DNA of 6,857 nt from an uncultured Ruminococcus sp. (GTDB lineage: Bacteria; Bacillota; Clostridia; Oscillospirales; Ruminococcaceae), in assembly GCA_946612185.1 (NCBI GenBank), contig CAMOEP010000116.1, positions 1-6,857 on the forward strand. The letters are read 5' to 3'. The notes under the pieces were generated by a model, which had not been told where the DNA came from, did not search any database, and saw only the letters and a list, made by a program, of their open reading frames with translations. Shown piece after piece: positions 1 through 5,758 of this stretch. Each line of letters begins with the position of its first letter. Positions within the stretch are counted from its first letter, which is position 1. A program made the position numbers and the translations under genes.

Positions 1-2
1 TC

Positions 3-1661
3 GAGCGTGAACGTGGCATCACCATAAAAGCCCGTGCTGTCCGCCTGAAATATACCGCTCAGGACGGTGAGGACTACATCTTCAACCTTATCGACACCCC
101 CGGTCACGTTGACTTCAACTACGAAGTGTCACGCTCCCTTGCTGCCTGCGAAGGCGCTATTCTCGTGGTGGACGCTTCTCAGGGTATCGAGGCACAGACC
201 CTCGCTAACACCTACCTTGCTATCGAGCATGACCTGGAAGTCGTTCCGGTTGTCAACAAGATAGACCTGCCCTCCGCTGACCCGGAAAGAGTCTGCAACG
301 AGGTGGAAAACGTTATCGGTATCCCGGCTATGGACGCTCCCCGTATATCCGCTAAAATGGGTACTAACGTGGAGGAAGTCCTGGAGCGTATCGTTACCGA
401 TATCCCCGCTCCCCAGGGCGACCCGGAAAAGCCCCTGAAAGCACTTATTTTCGACAGCTACTACGATTCCTACAAGGGTGTTATCATATACGTCCGTGTC
501 AAGGAGGGTACTGTCAAGGTGGGCGACAATATCCGCCTTATGGCTACAGGCGCAGTTTTCAACGTTGTTGAAGCCGGATTCATGGACGCTTCCAACCTTG
601 TGAACAACGGCAAGCTTGAAGCCGGTGAAGTTGGCTATATTGCCGCTTCTATCAAGAGTATCGGGGACACTCAGGTGGGTGACACCGTTACTAACGATGA
701 GTTCCCCTGCGACGAGCCTCTCCCCGGCTACCGCAAGGTCAATCCTATGGTATTCTCCGGTATCTACCCGGCTGACGGCGCTAAGTACGGCGATCTCCGT
801 GAGGCTCTGGAAAAACTCCAGCTCAATGATGCTTCCCTGTCCTTCGAGCCGGAAACTTCTATCGCTCTCGGCTTCGGATTCCGCTGCGGATTCCTGGGAC
901 TTCTCCACATGGAAATAATCCAGGAGCGTCTGGAGCGTGAGTACAATCTCGACCTGGTAACTACCGCTCCATCGGTTATATACAAAGTAACTATGACCGA
1001 CGGCACTGTGCAGTACATCGACAACCCCACCAACTACCCTGACCCGGCACTTATCCGTGTGGCGGAAGAACCTATGGTAAAGGCAAGTATCCTCTCCCCC
1101 TCCGAATTTGTGGGTAATATCATGGAACTCTGCCAGGACAGACGTGGTATTTTCAAGGATATGAAGTACCTTGATGATACCCGTGTGGAACTGCACTACG
1201 AACTGCCCCTTAACGAGATAGTTTACGACTTCTTCGACGTGCTGAAATCCCGCACAAAGGGCTACGCAAGCTTCGATTACGAAATGCTGGGCTACGTTCC
1301 CTCAAAGCTTGTTAAGCTTGATATCCTCCTCAACGGCGACGTGGTCGATGCGCTCTCGTTTATAATACACGCTGACAAGGCTTACGGCAGAGCCCGTAAA
1401 ATAGCCGAAAAGCTGAAAGAAAATATCCCACGCCAGTTGTTTGAAGTGCCTATTCAGGCAGCTATCGGCGGCAAGATAATCGCCCGTGAGACTGTTAAGG
1501 CTATGCGCAAGGACGTTCTTGCTAAGTGCTACGGCGGTGATATCACCCGTAAGAAGAAGCTGCTGGAAAAGCAGAAGGAAGGCAAGAAGCGTATGCGTCA
1601 GCTTGGTACGGTAGAAGTTCCTCAGGAGGCGTTCATGAGCGTCCTCAAGCTGGATTCATGA
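3..1661 (+). CDS. lepA: Elongation factor 4 (LepA), 5' end missing
   Basis: Ribosome-associated translational GTPase that back-translocates or remodels stalled ribosomes; it acts in the cytoplasm. The reading frame is open from base 3 and the window starts inside the gene: 552 codons are present, against about 600 residues for the family, so roughly the first 46-50 residues, including the P-loop, lie off the left edge. Visible parts in order: switch I (ERGITIKA at the very start), G3 motif DTPGH, G4 motif NKID, the beta-barrel and EF-G III/V-like domains (for example [14 protein letters not shown]), and the LepA-specific C-terminal domain ([17 protein letters not shown], then a lysine-rich stretch and [15 protein letters not shown]). 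The match runs to the natural C-terminus with no frameshift. The next gene begins one base after the stop, suggesting translational coupling. The identification is secure; the gene is cut only by the window edge. Confidence 0.98.
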   Translation, partial: ERERGITIKARAVRLKYTAQDGEDYIFNLIDTPGHVDFNYEVSRSLAACEGAILVVDASQGIEAQTLANTYLAIEHDLEVVPVVNKIDLPSADPERVCNEVENVIGIPAMDAPRISAKMGTNVEEVLERIVTDIPAPQGDPEKPLKALIFDSYYDSYKGVIIYVRVKEGTVKVGDNIRLMATGAVFNVVEAGFMDASNLVNNGKLEAGEVGYIAASIKSIGDTQVGDTVTNDEFPCDEPLPGYRKVNPMVFSGIYPADGAKYGDLREALEKLQLNDASLSFEPETSIALGFGFRCGFLGLLHMEIIQERLEREYNLDLVTTAPSVIYKVTMTDGTVQYIDNPTNYPDPALIRVAEEPMVKASILSPSEFVGNIMELCQDRRGIFKDMKYLDDTRVELHYELPLNEIVYDFFDVLKSRTKGYASFDYEMLGYVPSKLVKLDILLNGDVVDALSFIIHADKAYGRARKIAEKLKENIPRQLFEVPIQAAIGGKIIARETVKAMRKDVLAKCYGGDITRKKKLLEKQKEGKKRMRQLGTVEVPQEAFMSVLKLDS

Positions 1662-1662
1662 T

Positions 1663-2100
1663 ATGATTTTGGACTATATTGCTCTGGGTCTTGCGTCACT
1701 GTACCTTGTGGCTTCCATAATATGCGTGATAATCGAAGCCCTTGACGCTTCGCCCAGACGTGCCGGAAAATTCTCACGCTCATTAAGATGTCACCTCCGT
1801 GACATCTCCCAGACTCCGTTCATTACGCTGCTGTGCCTGTTCATGATAGTGTCCTCATGGTGCGAAAGCAGCGATATCAGGCGGATCTTCCTTGCAGGCG
1901 GCATATTCTTCACCGGTGTAATCATCGTGCATATCCACAAGGGTCATAATGTACTCAGAAGCCGCCGAATAAAGAAAAACTCCTCCGCCGGAAAGCTTTC
2001 CCGGACTGCACTTCTCAGCCCCTCAAAGCGCAGGGAACTCCCCCTTCGCAAACCGGCAAATGAACTTGTCCCCCTTACTCCTCAGAGCGAGAAAGAGTGA
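1663..2100 (+). CDS. Hypothetical membrane protein, 145 residues, between lepA and hemW
   Basis: I do not recognise a family. Three hydrophobic stretches are visible at about residues 3-24, 51-66 and 75-91. They are separated by a basic loop rich in Arg (about 31-46) and a short Cys/Glu/Ser segment, and followed by a polar, Lys/Arg-rich tail of about 50 residues (99-145) that looks cytoplasmic and disordered. By the positive-inside rule the Arg-rich loop should face the cytoplasm. The ATG lies one base after the lepA stop and an in-frame stop sits 27 bases upstream (1636-1638), so no longer start is possible. There is no good Shine-Dalgarno sequence directly upstream, so translation probably depends on ribosomes finishing lepA. 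Codon use resembles the neighbours, which supports a real gene. Function is unknown; co-transcription with lepA and hemW is inferred from spacing. Confidence 0.75.
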   Translation: MILDYIALGLASLYLVASIICVIIEALDASPRRAGKFSRSLRCHLRDISQTPFITLLCLFMIVSSWCESSDIRRIFLAGGIFFTGVIIVHIHKGHNVLRSRRIKKNSSAGKLSRTALLSPSKRRELPLRKPANELVPLTPQSEKE

Positions 2101-2118
2101 AATTGAAAGGATATTGCT

Positions 2119-2466
2119 ATGAGTATTTACAACTGTCCCCACTGTGGGGAAAAGTCCTTCAACCCCTGGACTAAAGCCAACGCCGGTCAGCTAAATTCCC
2201 CCGGCAAGGTCTGCCAGAAGTGCGGCAGACGTGCGGTAAACGGCAAGGCGGCTACCATTTTCAACATGGTTTTCAGTATCATCTGTTTTGCACTTATCGT
2301 TGTGGTTTACCTGAATGCGCCAAAAACCGCCGGTACCCCCTATTCCTGGATTGATACCTTCGAGATCGAGATAAATATCGGGCTTATCCTGCTGAAATTC
2401 CTTGTGCCAAGACTGGCGAACGCCTTTTTCTTCAAGCTTGAACCGGCTATCATAAAGAATACATGA
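2119..2466 (+). CDS. Zinc-ribbon membrane protein of unknown function, 115 residues
   Basis: The N-terminus carries a four-cysteine zinc-ribbon pattern, CPHCG at residues 6-10 and CQKCG at 32-36, which should bind one zinc ion. A clear transmembrane helix follows at about 47-65. A second, weaker hydrophobic stretch at about 85-105 has an Asn/Lys-containing face, so it may be a helix or amphipathic. The likely topology is a cytoplasmic zinc ribbon anchored to the membrane. Small zinc-ribbon/membrane proteins of this shape are frequent in Clostridia, but I know no assigned function. The start is supported by an AAAGGA ribosome binding site at 2106-2111, seven bases before the ATG. It lies 18 bases after the preceding gene, and its stop overlaps the hemW start in an ATGA, indicating translational coupling. 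Confidence in the gene is good; its role is unknown. Confidence 0.82.
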   Translation: MSIYNCPHCGEKSFNPWTKANAGQLNSPGKVCQKCGRRAVNGKAATIFNMVFSIICFALIVVVYLNAPKTAGTPYSWIDTFEIEINIGLILLKFLVPRLANAFFFKLEPAIIKNT

Positions 2467-3560
2467 TGAATAGCACGGGTATATATGTACACGTTCCGTT
2501 CTGCGGAAAAAAGTGCAGTTATTGCGATTTTTACTCCGTCTGCTACTCCGGTCAGCAGGCGGAGCTTTATGTTCAGGCAGTCATGCGGAATCTGAGGTAC
2601 TACGGTGACAATTCCCTGACGGCGGATACGGTCTACTTCGGCGGCGGCACGCCCTCGCTTCTCTCAGGGGAGCAGATAAGCCGGATAATGGCGGAAATTC
2701 GGGAAAACTTCGCCCTCTCAGATGAAGCTGAGGTAACTCTGGAAGCAAATCCCGTTACCCTCACCCCCAAGCGCCTGGAAGAACTCCTGAGCGCAGGCGT
2801 GAACCGGCTTTCTATCGGCGTTCAGTCCATGAATGACAACGAACTGCGGTATCTGGGCAGGCTTCACTCCGCTGAACGTGCTGAAAGGGCGGTGCTTGAC
2901 GCTGCTGAAACCGGTTTCCGGAATATTTCCTGCGACCTGATGCTCGCTCTGCCGGGTCAGACTGAGGATATGCTGAGATACTCGATAAAACGGCTGTGCG
3001 CTCTGCCGATACAGCATATTTCCGCCTATATCCTCAAAGTTGAGGAAGGCACGCCCTTTGACTGCGATGAGGTGAAAAACGCCCTGCCCGACGAGGAGGA
3101 AGTCTCACGGCTGTACCTCTTTGCAGTCAGCGAACTCGACCGCCTGGGATTCCAGCAGTACGAAGTCTCCAATTTCTCCGTCCCTGGGTATGAGAGCCGC
3201 CACAACTGCCGCTACTGGAAATGTGAGGACTACCTGGGAATAGGGCCATCCGCCCACTCCTGCCACAAGGGTGTGCGGTTTGCGGCAGATGCCGATTTAC
3301 AGGCGTTTATTGACGCTCCACACCAGAATACCACCGTAACTGACCAGTCCCCCTGCGACTTCACAGAAAGGGCAATGCTCCGGCTTCGGCTCAGTGACGG
3401 TCTGCACCTTTCGGACTTTCCACAGCAGGCGGATATGCTGCGAAAAAAAGTCCCTCCGCTTGTGGCAGAGGGATATATCACATTCGACGGCGAGAGCATC
3501 GCCCTTACTCCACGGGGATTTCTCGTTTCTAACTCCGTGATAAGCTATCTTATATTCTAA
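2463..3560 (+). CDS. hemW: Radical SAM family haem chaperone HemW (HemN-like)
   Basis: Cytoplasmic radical S-adenosylmethionine protein. HemW family members bind haem and deliver it to target proteins; they were long annotated as oxygen-independent coproporphyrinogen III oxidase. The cluster motif CGKKCSYC (Cys14, 18, 21) is followed by Asp-Phe, whereas true HemN has a fourth cysteine at that phenylalanine position. This is why I call HemW. Other family marks are FGGGTPS (59-65), EANP (94-97), NRLSIGVQS (114-122), DLMLALPGQT, and RHNCRYW at 246-252 leading into YLGIGPSAHS. Length (365) fits the family. The start overlaps the previous stop by four bases; no strong ribosome binding site precedes it, so coupling is likely, and ATG 2466 is an alternative start. 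Adjacency to lepA is common in Bacillota. The stop overlaps the end of convergent sigF by four bases, and a terminator follows at once. Confidence 0.95.
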   Translation: MMNSTGIYVHVPFCGKKCSYCDFYSVCYSGQQAELYVQAVMRNLRYYGDNSLTADTVYFGGGTPSLLSGEQISRIMAEIRENFALSDEAEVTLEANPVTLTPKRLEELLSAGVNRLSIGVQSMNDNELRYLGRLHSAERAERAVLDAAETGFRNISCDLMLALPGQTEDMLRYSIKRLCALPIQHISAYILKVEEGTPFDCDEVKNALPDEEEVSRLYLFAVSELDRLGFQQYEVSNFSVPGYESRHNCRYWKCEDYLGIGPSAHSCHKGVRFAADADLQAFIDAPHQNTTVTDQSPCDFTERAMLRLRLSDGLHLSDFPQQADMLRKKVPPLVAEGYITFDGESIALTPRGFLVSNSVISYLIF

Positions 3561-4213
3561 CCGGTAAGCTCCTTGCGCAATTGTGCCAGGAGCTTTTTTT
3601 CTCGCCGGGACACCTGAACCTGGGTCATTCCCAGGGCAGCGGCAGTCTTTGACTGGGTGAGACTGCGGAAGTACCTCAGTTCCAGAAGCGCCCGGTCTGC
3701 CGGGTCAAGCGCCGCCATTATCTGCCGCAGGGCAAGCAGGTCAACTATCCCCTCCTCCGGCGACTGCACAGGCAGGTCTATCTGCCCCTCATCATCGTCC
3801 CCGGCAGTCAGAGAAAGCACCGGCTGGCTGACGCAAAGTGCCTCTGAGACTGCCGAGGGCGATTCGCCGGTAAGCTCCGAAAGTTCGCTGATAGTCGGCT
3901 CTCTGCCGTTGTCCGTCCGGAACTGGTCGCATATCTTCTGCACACGCATGGAAAGTTCACGCAGCCCACGGCTGACCCTGACTGCACCGCCGTCCCGGAA
4001 AAGCCGCTTTATTTCGCCAAGTATGACAGGTACGGCGTATGTGGAGAACTTCACGCCCCTTTCGGTATCAAACGCCTTCACCGCTTTCAGAAGCCCTATG
4101 CAGCCGGCGGAATACAGGTCGTCGTACTCAATTCCACGGCTGCGGAACTTGTTGGCGCACAGGTGGACAAGCCCCAGATTGTCCTCAACTGTAGGACGAA
4201 CCTCAGCCCCCAT
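3557..4213 (-). CDS. sigF: RNA polymerase sporulation sigma factor SigF (sigma-F)
   Basis: Sigma-70 family factor that directs early forespore gene expression and is held inactive by SpoIIAB until SpoIIAA frees it. Region 2 covers about residues 10-76, with GIEYDDLYSAGCIGLLKAV and FSTYAVPVILGEIKRLFRD, the sporulation-sigma signature of core binding and -10 recognition. Region 3 is about 78-150. Region 4 is about 165-215, with the helix-turn-helix in SKTAAALGMTQVQVSRREKK. The TQVQVSRREKK end and the spoIIA context favour SigF over SigG. At 218 residues it is shorter than Bacillus SigF (about 255), mainly because it lacks roughly 30 N-terminal residues preceding the DNxGLV segment. The start is fixed, since an in-frame TGA lies nine bases upstream (4220-4222). 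It overlaps spoIIAB by 11 bases, with GAGG inside spoIIAB serving as ribosome binding site. Its 3' end overlaps the hemW stop and contains the hemW terminator. Confidence 0.95.
   Translation of the reverse strand: MGAEVRPTVEDNLGLVHLCANKFRSRGIEYDDLYSAGCIGLLKAVKAFDTERGVKFSTYAVPVILGEIKRLFRDGGAVRVSRGLRELSMRVQKICDQFRTDNGREPTISELSELTGESPSAVSEALCVSQPVLSLTAGDDDEGQIDLPVQSPEEGIVDLLALRQIMAALDPADRALLELRYFRSLTQSKTAAALGMTQVQVSRREKKLLAQLRKELTG
3566..3600 (+). terminator. Rho-independent terminator of the lepA-hemW unit, inside the sigF coding end
   Basis: The perfect 8-bp stem AAGCTCCT (3566-3573) pairs with AGGAGCTT (3588-3595). After one mismatch (T3574/C3587) it continues with four more pairs (3575-3578 with 3583-3586, one of them G-T) around an AATT loop. 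A run of seven T (3594-3600) follows on the plus strand. It starts six bases after the hemW stop, so it should end that transcript. Read on the minus strand the hairpin is not followed by a T run, so it should not stop the sigF transcript. The same bases encode the last dozen residues of SigF. Confidence 0.88.
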
Positions 4214-4640
4214 GAACTTTCAGCCTCTTGCGCATAGTCACCGTCGTACCCTTTCCCGGCTGACTTTTGACCGTAAGCCTGTCCATGAAGGACTCCATGA
4301 CCGAGAACCCAAGTCCTGAGCGCTCCTCCTCCGGGGCAGTTGTGAAAAGCGGCTCCATAGCCTTTTTCACGTCCTCGATGCCGCAGCCGGAGTCCTTGAT
4401 GCGTATGTATACCTCCCTCCCGGCGAGCAGGCGGACAGTAAGGTCGATCTTACCGGAGGTATTCCGGTAGCCGTGGACTATCGAGTTCGTCACCGCCTCG
4501 GAAACGGCTGTGCGAATGTCGGACAGTTCCTCCACGGTGGGGTCAGCCTGTATCACAAATGACGACACCACTGCCCTTGCAGTACCCTCGTTCACGGAGA
4601 GCGAGGGCATGGTGAACTTTATCTCGTTGATTATATCCAT
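4203..4640 (-). CDS. spoIIAB: Anti-sigma F factor and serine kinase SpoIIAB
   Basis: GHKL-fold protein kinase and anti-sigma factor. With ATP it binds SigF and keeps it inactive; it also phosphorylates SpoIIAA on serine. Motifs: the N box SEAVTNSIVHGY (47-58) with catalytic Glu48 and Mg-binding Asn52; the G1 box DSGCGI (83-88); the flexible ATP lid about 98-108; the G2 box GLGFSVM (109-115); and PGKGTTV near the end. The length of 145 residues matches the family (about 146). The frame is open for 36 further codons upstream to 4748, but that would overlap spoIIAA heavily. The ATG at 4640 has an ideal AAAGGAGG ribosome binding site and aligns with known SpoIIAB N-termini, so I use it. The start is 14 bases after the spoIIAA stop, and the 3' end overlaps sigF by 11 bases. 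Confidence 0.96.
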   Translation of the reverse strand: MDIINEIKFTMPSLSVNEGTARAVVSSFVIQADPTVEELSDIRTAVSEAVTNSIVHGYRNTSGKIDLTVRLLAGREVYIRIKDSGCGIEDVKKAMEPLFTTAPEEERSGLGFSVMESFMDRLTVKSQPGKGTTVTMRKRLKVHGG

Positions 4641-4643
4641 AAT

Positions 4644-4653
4644 TTCCTCCTTT
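4644..4653 (-). promoter_or_regulatory. Ribosome binding site of spoIIAB (decides the start)
   Basis: The minus strand reads AAAGGAGGAA here, close to a full anti-16S match, and is followed by three bases and the ATG at 4640. It shows that spoIIAB starts at 4640, not at the upstream in-frame ATG at 4748. Confidence 0.9.
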
Positions 4654-4654
4654 G

Positions 4655-4960
4655 TCAGTGAATACGGACGATCCGCTCGATGCCTGAGAGTTTCAGCACA
4701 CGGCGTATGTACGGCTGTGGATTGCGGATTTCCAGAGTACCGCCGCACTCTTTGATAAGCTTGTTGCGCCCGATTATCAGCCCTATACCGGAGCTGTCCA
4801 TAAAGGTAACGCTGCGGAAGTCAATGGCGAGGACTTCCGGCTGATTGACGATAATGAACCGGTCAAGCTCAGTCCGCAGGGTACGGGCGCAATGGTGGTC
4901 GAGTTCACCGCTGAGACAGGCGATAGCTGTACCGTTTTCCGACTTCATATCAAGTTTCAT
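4655..4960 (-). CDS. spoIIAA: Anti-sigma F factor antagonist SpoIIAA (STAS domain)
   Basis: STAS-domain anti-anti-sigma factor. In its unphosphorylated form it displaces SigF from SpoIIAB; SpoIIAB phosphorylates it and the SpoIIE phosphatase reverses this. The product is 101 residues and almost wholly one STAS domain: GELDHH (18-23), the central strand LAIDF (44-48), and FMDSSGIGLIIGR (53-65) containing the phosphoacceptor, which by alignment to Bacillus is Ser56. The usual C-terminal helix follows (PYIRRVLKLSGIERIV). The frame is open up to an ATG at 5005, but that would place the start upstream of the likely -10 element. The ATG at 4960 follows GGAGG (4969-4973) and gives the family N-terminus. 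It is slightly shorter than Bacillus SpoIIAA (117), lacking the C-terminal extension. It is the first gene of spoIIAA-spoIIAB-sigF. Confidence 0.95.
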   Translation of the reverse strand: MKLDMKSENGTAIACLSGELDHHCARTLRTELDRFIIVNQPEVLAIDFRSVTFMDSSGIGLIIGRNKLIKECGGTLEIRNPQPYIRRVLKLSGIERIVRIH

Positions 4961-4968
4961 AACTGCTT

Positions 4969-4973
4969 CCTCC
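4969..4973 (-). promoter_or_regulatory. Ribosome binding site of spoIIAA
   Basis: GGAGG on the minus strand, eight bases before the ATG at 4960. It supports that start over the longer frame beginning at 5005. Confidence 0.85.
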
Positions 4974-4990
4974 GTATTTGCTTTTCCATA

Positions 4991-5024
4991 AGTATACCAC
5001 ACCATTTGAGTGAAATGTGTCGAT
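4991..5024 (-). promoter_or_regulatory. Candidate spoIIA promoter: extended -10 with a possible Spo0A box
   Basis: Read on the minus strand, TGG-TATACT (4999-4991) is a good extended -10 element for the housekeeping sigma factor, and would start transcription near 4984 with a leader of about 24 bases. No good -35 hexamer is found at 16-18 bases. Instead TGTCGAT (plus strand, 5018-5024) matches six of seven bases of the Spo0A box TGTCGAA and is centred near -37, where an activator could replace the -35 contact, as at Bacillus spoIIG. I see no clear sigma-H promoter, which is what Bacillus spoIIA uses. The -10 is moderately convincing; the Spo0A box is tentative. Confidence 0.5.
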
Positions 5025-5041
5025 TTCAGGAAGCCGAGATC

Positions 5042-5123
5042 AATGCGTAATTAATGTATCGCCTTAATATCATATCTGGAAGTTTTTAAAATATGAGCGA
5101 AGCGAACTCCATAATTACGCATT
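5042..5123. repeat. 12-bp perfect inverted repeat flanking a 58-base core
   Basis: AATGCGTAATTA (5042-5053) and its exact reverse complement TAATTACGCATT (5112-5123) bracket an A/T-rich core. The core includes GAGCGAAGCGAACTC (5096-5110). The arrangement could fold as a long hairpin or be the remnant of a small non-autonomous (MITE-like) element. No coding capacity is seen. It lies between the spoIIA promoter and the ECF sigma gene. Confidence 0.6.
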
Positions 5124-5171
5124 ACGCATTACGAATTACGCATTATAAAATACGAATTACGCATTATAAAA
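5112..5171. repeat. ATTACGCATT-based direct repeats with a 21-bp tandem duplication
   Basis: The word ATTACGCATT occurs at 5114-5123, 5121-5130, 5135-5144 and 5156-5165. The last two lie in a perfect 21-bp tandem duplication (5130-5150 and 5151-5171) that begins TACGAATTACG and ends ATTATAAAA. It forms one cluster with the neighbouring inverted repeat, which shares its right arm. Similar TTACGAATTACG-type runs occur between genes in various bacteria and can be multi-copy; copy number in this genome cannot be seen from this window. Confidence 0.8.
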
Positions 5172-5194
5172 ATCGTGTCACATAGTCAGAAGCA

Positions 5195-5219
5195 AGAACG
5201 TTATATATTACAGGACGTC
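5195..5219 (+). promoter_or_regulatory. Possible ECF-type autoregulatory promoter before the ECF sigma gene
   Basis: AGAAC (5195-5199) and CGTC (5216-5219) are separated by 16 bases, the spacing and rough sequence of many ECF-sigma promoters, which are often autoregulated. However, transcription would start about 11 bases before the ATG, leaving an unusually short leader that would cut into the ribosome binding site. A housekeeping -10-like TATATT (5204-5209) also lies here, without a good -35. I regard this as a weak candidate. Confidence 0.25.
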
Positions 5220-5222
5220 CTG
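5211..5222. promoter_or_regulatory. Perfect 12-bp palindrome in the ECF sigma leader
   Basis: CAGGACGTCCTG is a perfect two-fold palindrome immediately before the AAAGGAG ribosome binding site (5224-5230) of the ECF sigma gene. It could be an operator for a dimeric regulator or a small hairpin beside the ribosome binding site. It could also be chance; it overlaps the possible ECF -10 element. Confidence 0.4.
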
Positions 5223-5236
5223 AAAGGAGTAATACG

Positions 5237-5758
5237 ATGACGCAACAAGAAAGCGAAAAAGTCCGGCAGCTTTACCTTTTGTATGAACAGCCAATGTACC
5301 GCATTGCCTTCGCTGTTCTGAAACAACAGGAATCAGCCGAGGACGCTGTGTCTGATGCATTTATCCGCATCATCAACCGCCTTAATAAGATAGGTGACCC
5401 AGCTTCCGAGAAAACTAAAGCCTATATCATAAGGGTCATCAAAAGCGCCGCTATCGACCAGTACCGCAAGAATAAAATCTTCTATACCAGGCAGCAGTCA
5501 ATGGATAACGATGACTTCGCCTTGCAGATACCTGATAATACCGATGTGGAAAGCGATGTGCTTGACCGTGTACCTTTGCAGTTTCTCGATGAGCTTTCCC
5601 CTGGCGACAGACAGCTTGTGAACCTGCGATGTATCCACGGGCTTAGCTGGCGTGACACCGCTAAGCGGTTGTCCATTGGCGAAGCCGCCGCAAGAAAACG
5701 CTTTCAGCGTATCCGTAAACGCCTTAGCAGTATGAAAGAAGGGTCAGACCATGAATAA
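5237..5758 (+). CDS. ECF-type RNA polymerase sigma factor
   Basis: A 173-residue extracytoplasmic-function sigma-70 protein with only regions 2 and 4. Region 2 spans about 12-82: YEQPMYRIAFAVLKQQESAEDAVSDAFIRII (16-46), where AEDAVSDAF is the typical 2.1/2.2 core-binding segment, then KTKAYIIRVIKSAAIDQYRK (59-78), which covers -10 recognition. An acidic linker (about 90-110) leads into region 4 (about 115-167): LSPGDRQLVNLRCIHGLSWRDTAKRL and the recognition helix around IGEAAARKRFQRIRKRL. The length is normal for ECF factors. The ATG follows AAAGGAG (5224-5230). The stop overlaps the start of the following membrane-protein gene by eight bases, the usual arrangement of an ECF sigma with its anti-sigma. 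The target regulon and stimulus cannot be read from the sequence. It is transcribed away from the spoIIA operon. Confidence 0.93.
   Translation: MTQQESEKVRQLYLLYEQPMYRIAFAVLKQQESAEDAVSDAFIRIINRLNKIGDPASEKTKAYIIRVIKSAAIDQYRKNKIFYTRQQSMDNDDFALQIPDNTDVESDVLDRVPLQFLDELSPGDRQLVNLRCIHGLSWRDTAKRLSIGEAAARKRFQRIRKRLSSMKEGSDHE

Noticed and set aside
129..1196. A 355-codon open frame on the minus strand opposite lepA
   Set aside because: It lies entirely antisense to a well-conserved gene, has no recognisable domain and no convincing ribosome binding site. Long antisense frames arise from codon bias in the sense gene.
1622..1637. AGGAGG followed by ATG near the end of lepA, as a start of a separate gene
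   Set aside because: The ATG is in the lepA frame and leaves only eight codons. The sequence encodes the conserved [10 protein letters not shown] end of LepA. It is also too far from ATG 1663 to serve it directly.
2463..3560. True coproporphyrinogen III oxidase HemN
   Set aside because: The residue after CSYCD is Phe where HemN has its fourth cysteine, and the length and C-terminal HNxxYW context fit HemW.
3657..4319. A 220-codon plus-strand frame opposite sigF and the end of spoIIAB
   Set aside because: Ser/Arg/Pro-rich composition typical of a shadow frame, antisense to two confidently identified genes.
4641..4748. Longer spoIIAB beginning at the ATG at 4748
   Set aside because: It would overlap spoIIAA by 94 bases and add 36 residues absent from the family. 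The ATG at 4640 has an excellent ribosome binding site and gives the normal length.
4961..5005. Longer spoIIAA beginning at the ATG at 5005
   Set aside because: The added 15 residues are not part of the STAS domain and the start would lie upstream of the likely -10 element. GGAGG before ATG 4960 fits better.
5112..5171. CRISPR array
   Set aside because: The repeats are short, partly overlapping and directly abutting, with no unique spacers of regular length and no cas genes in the window.
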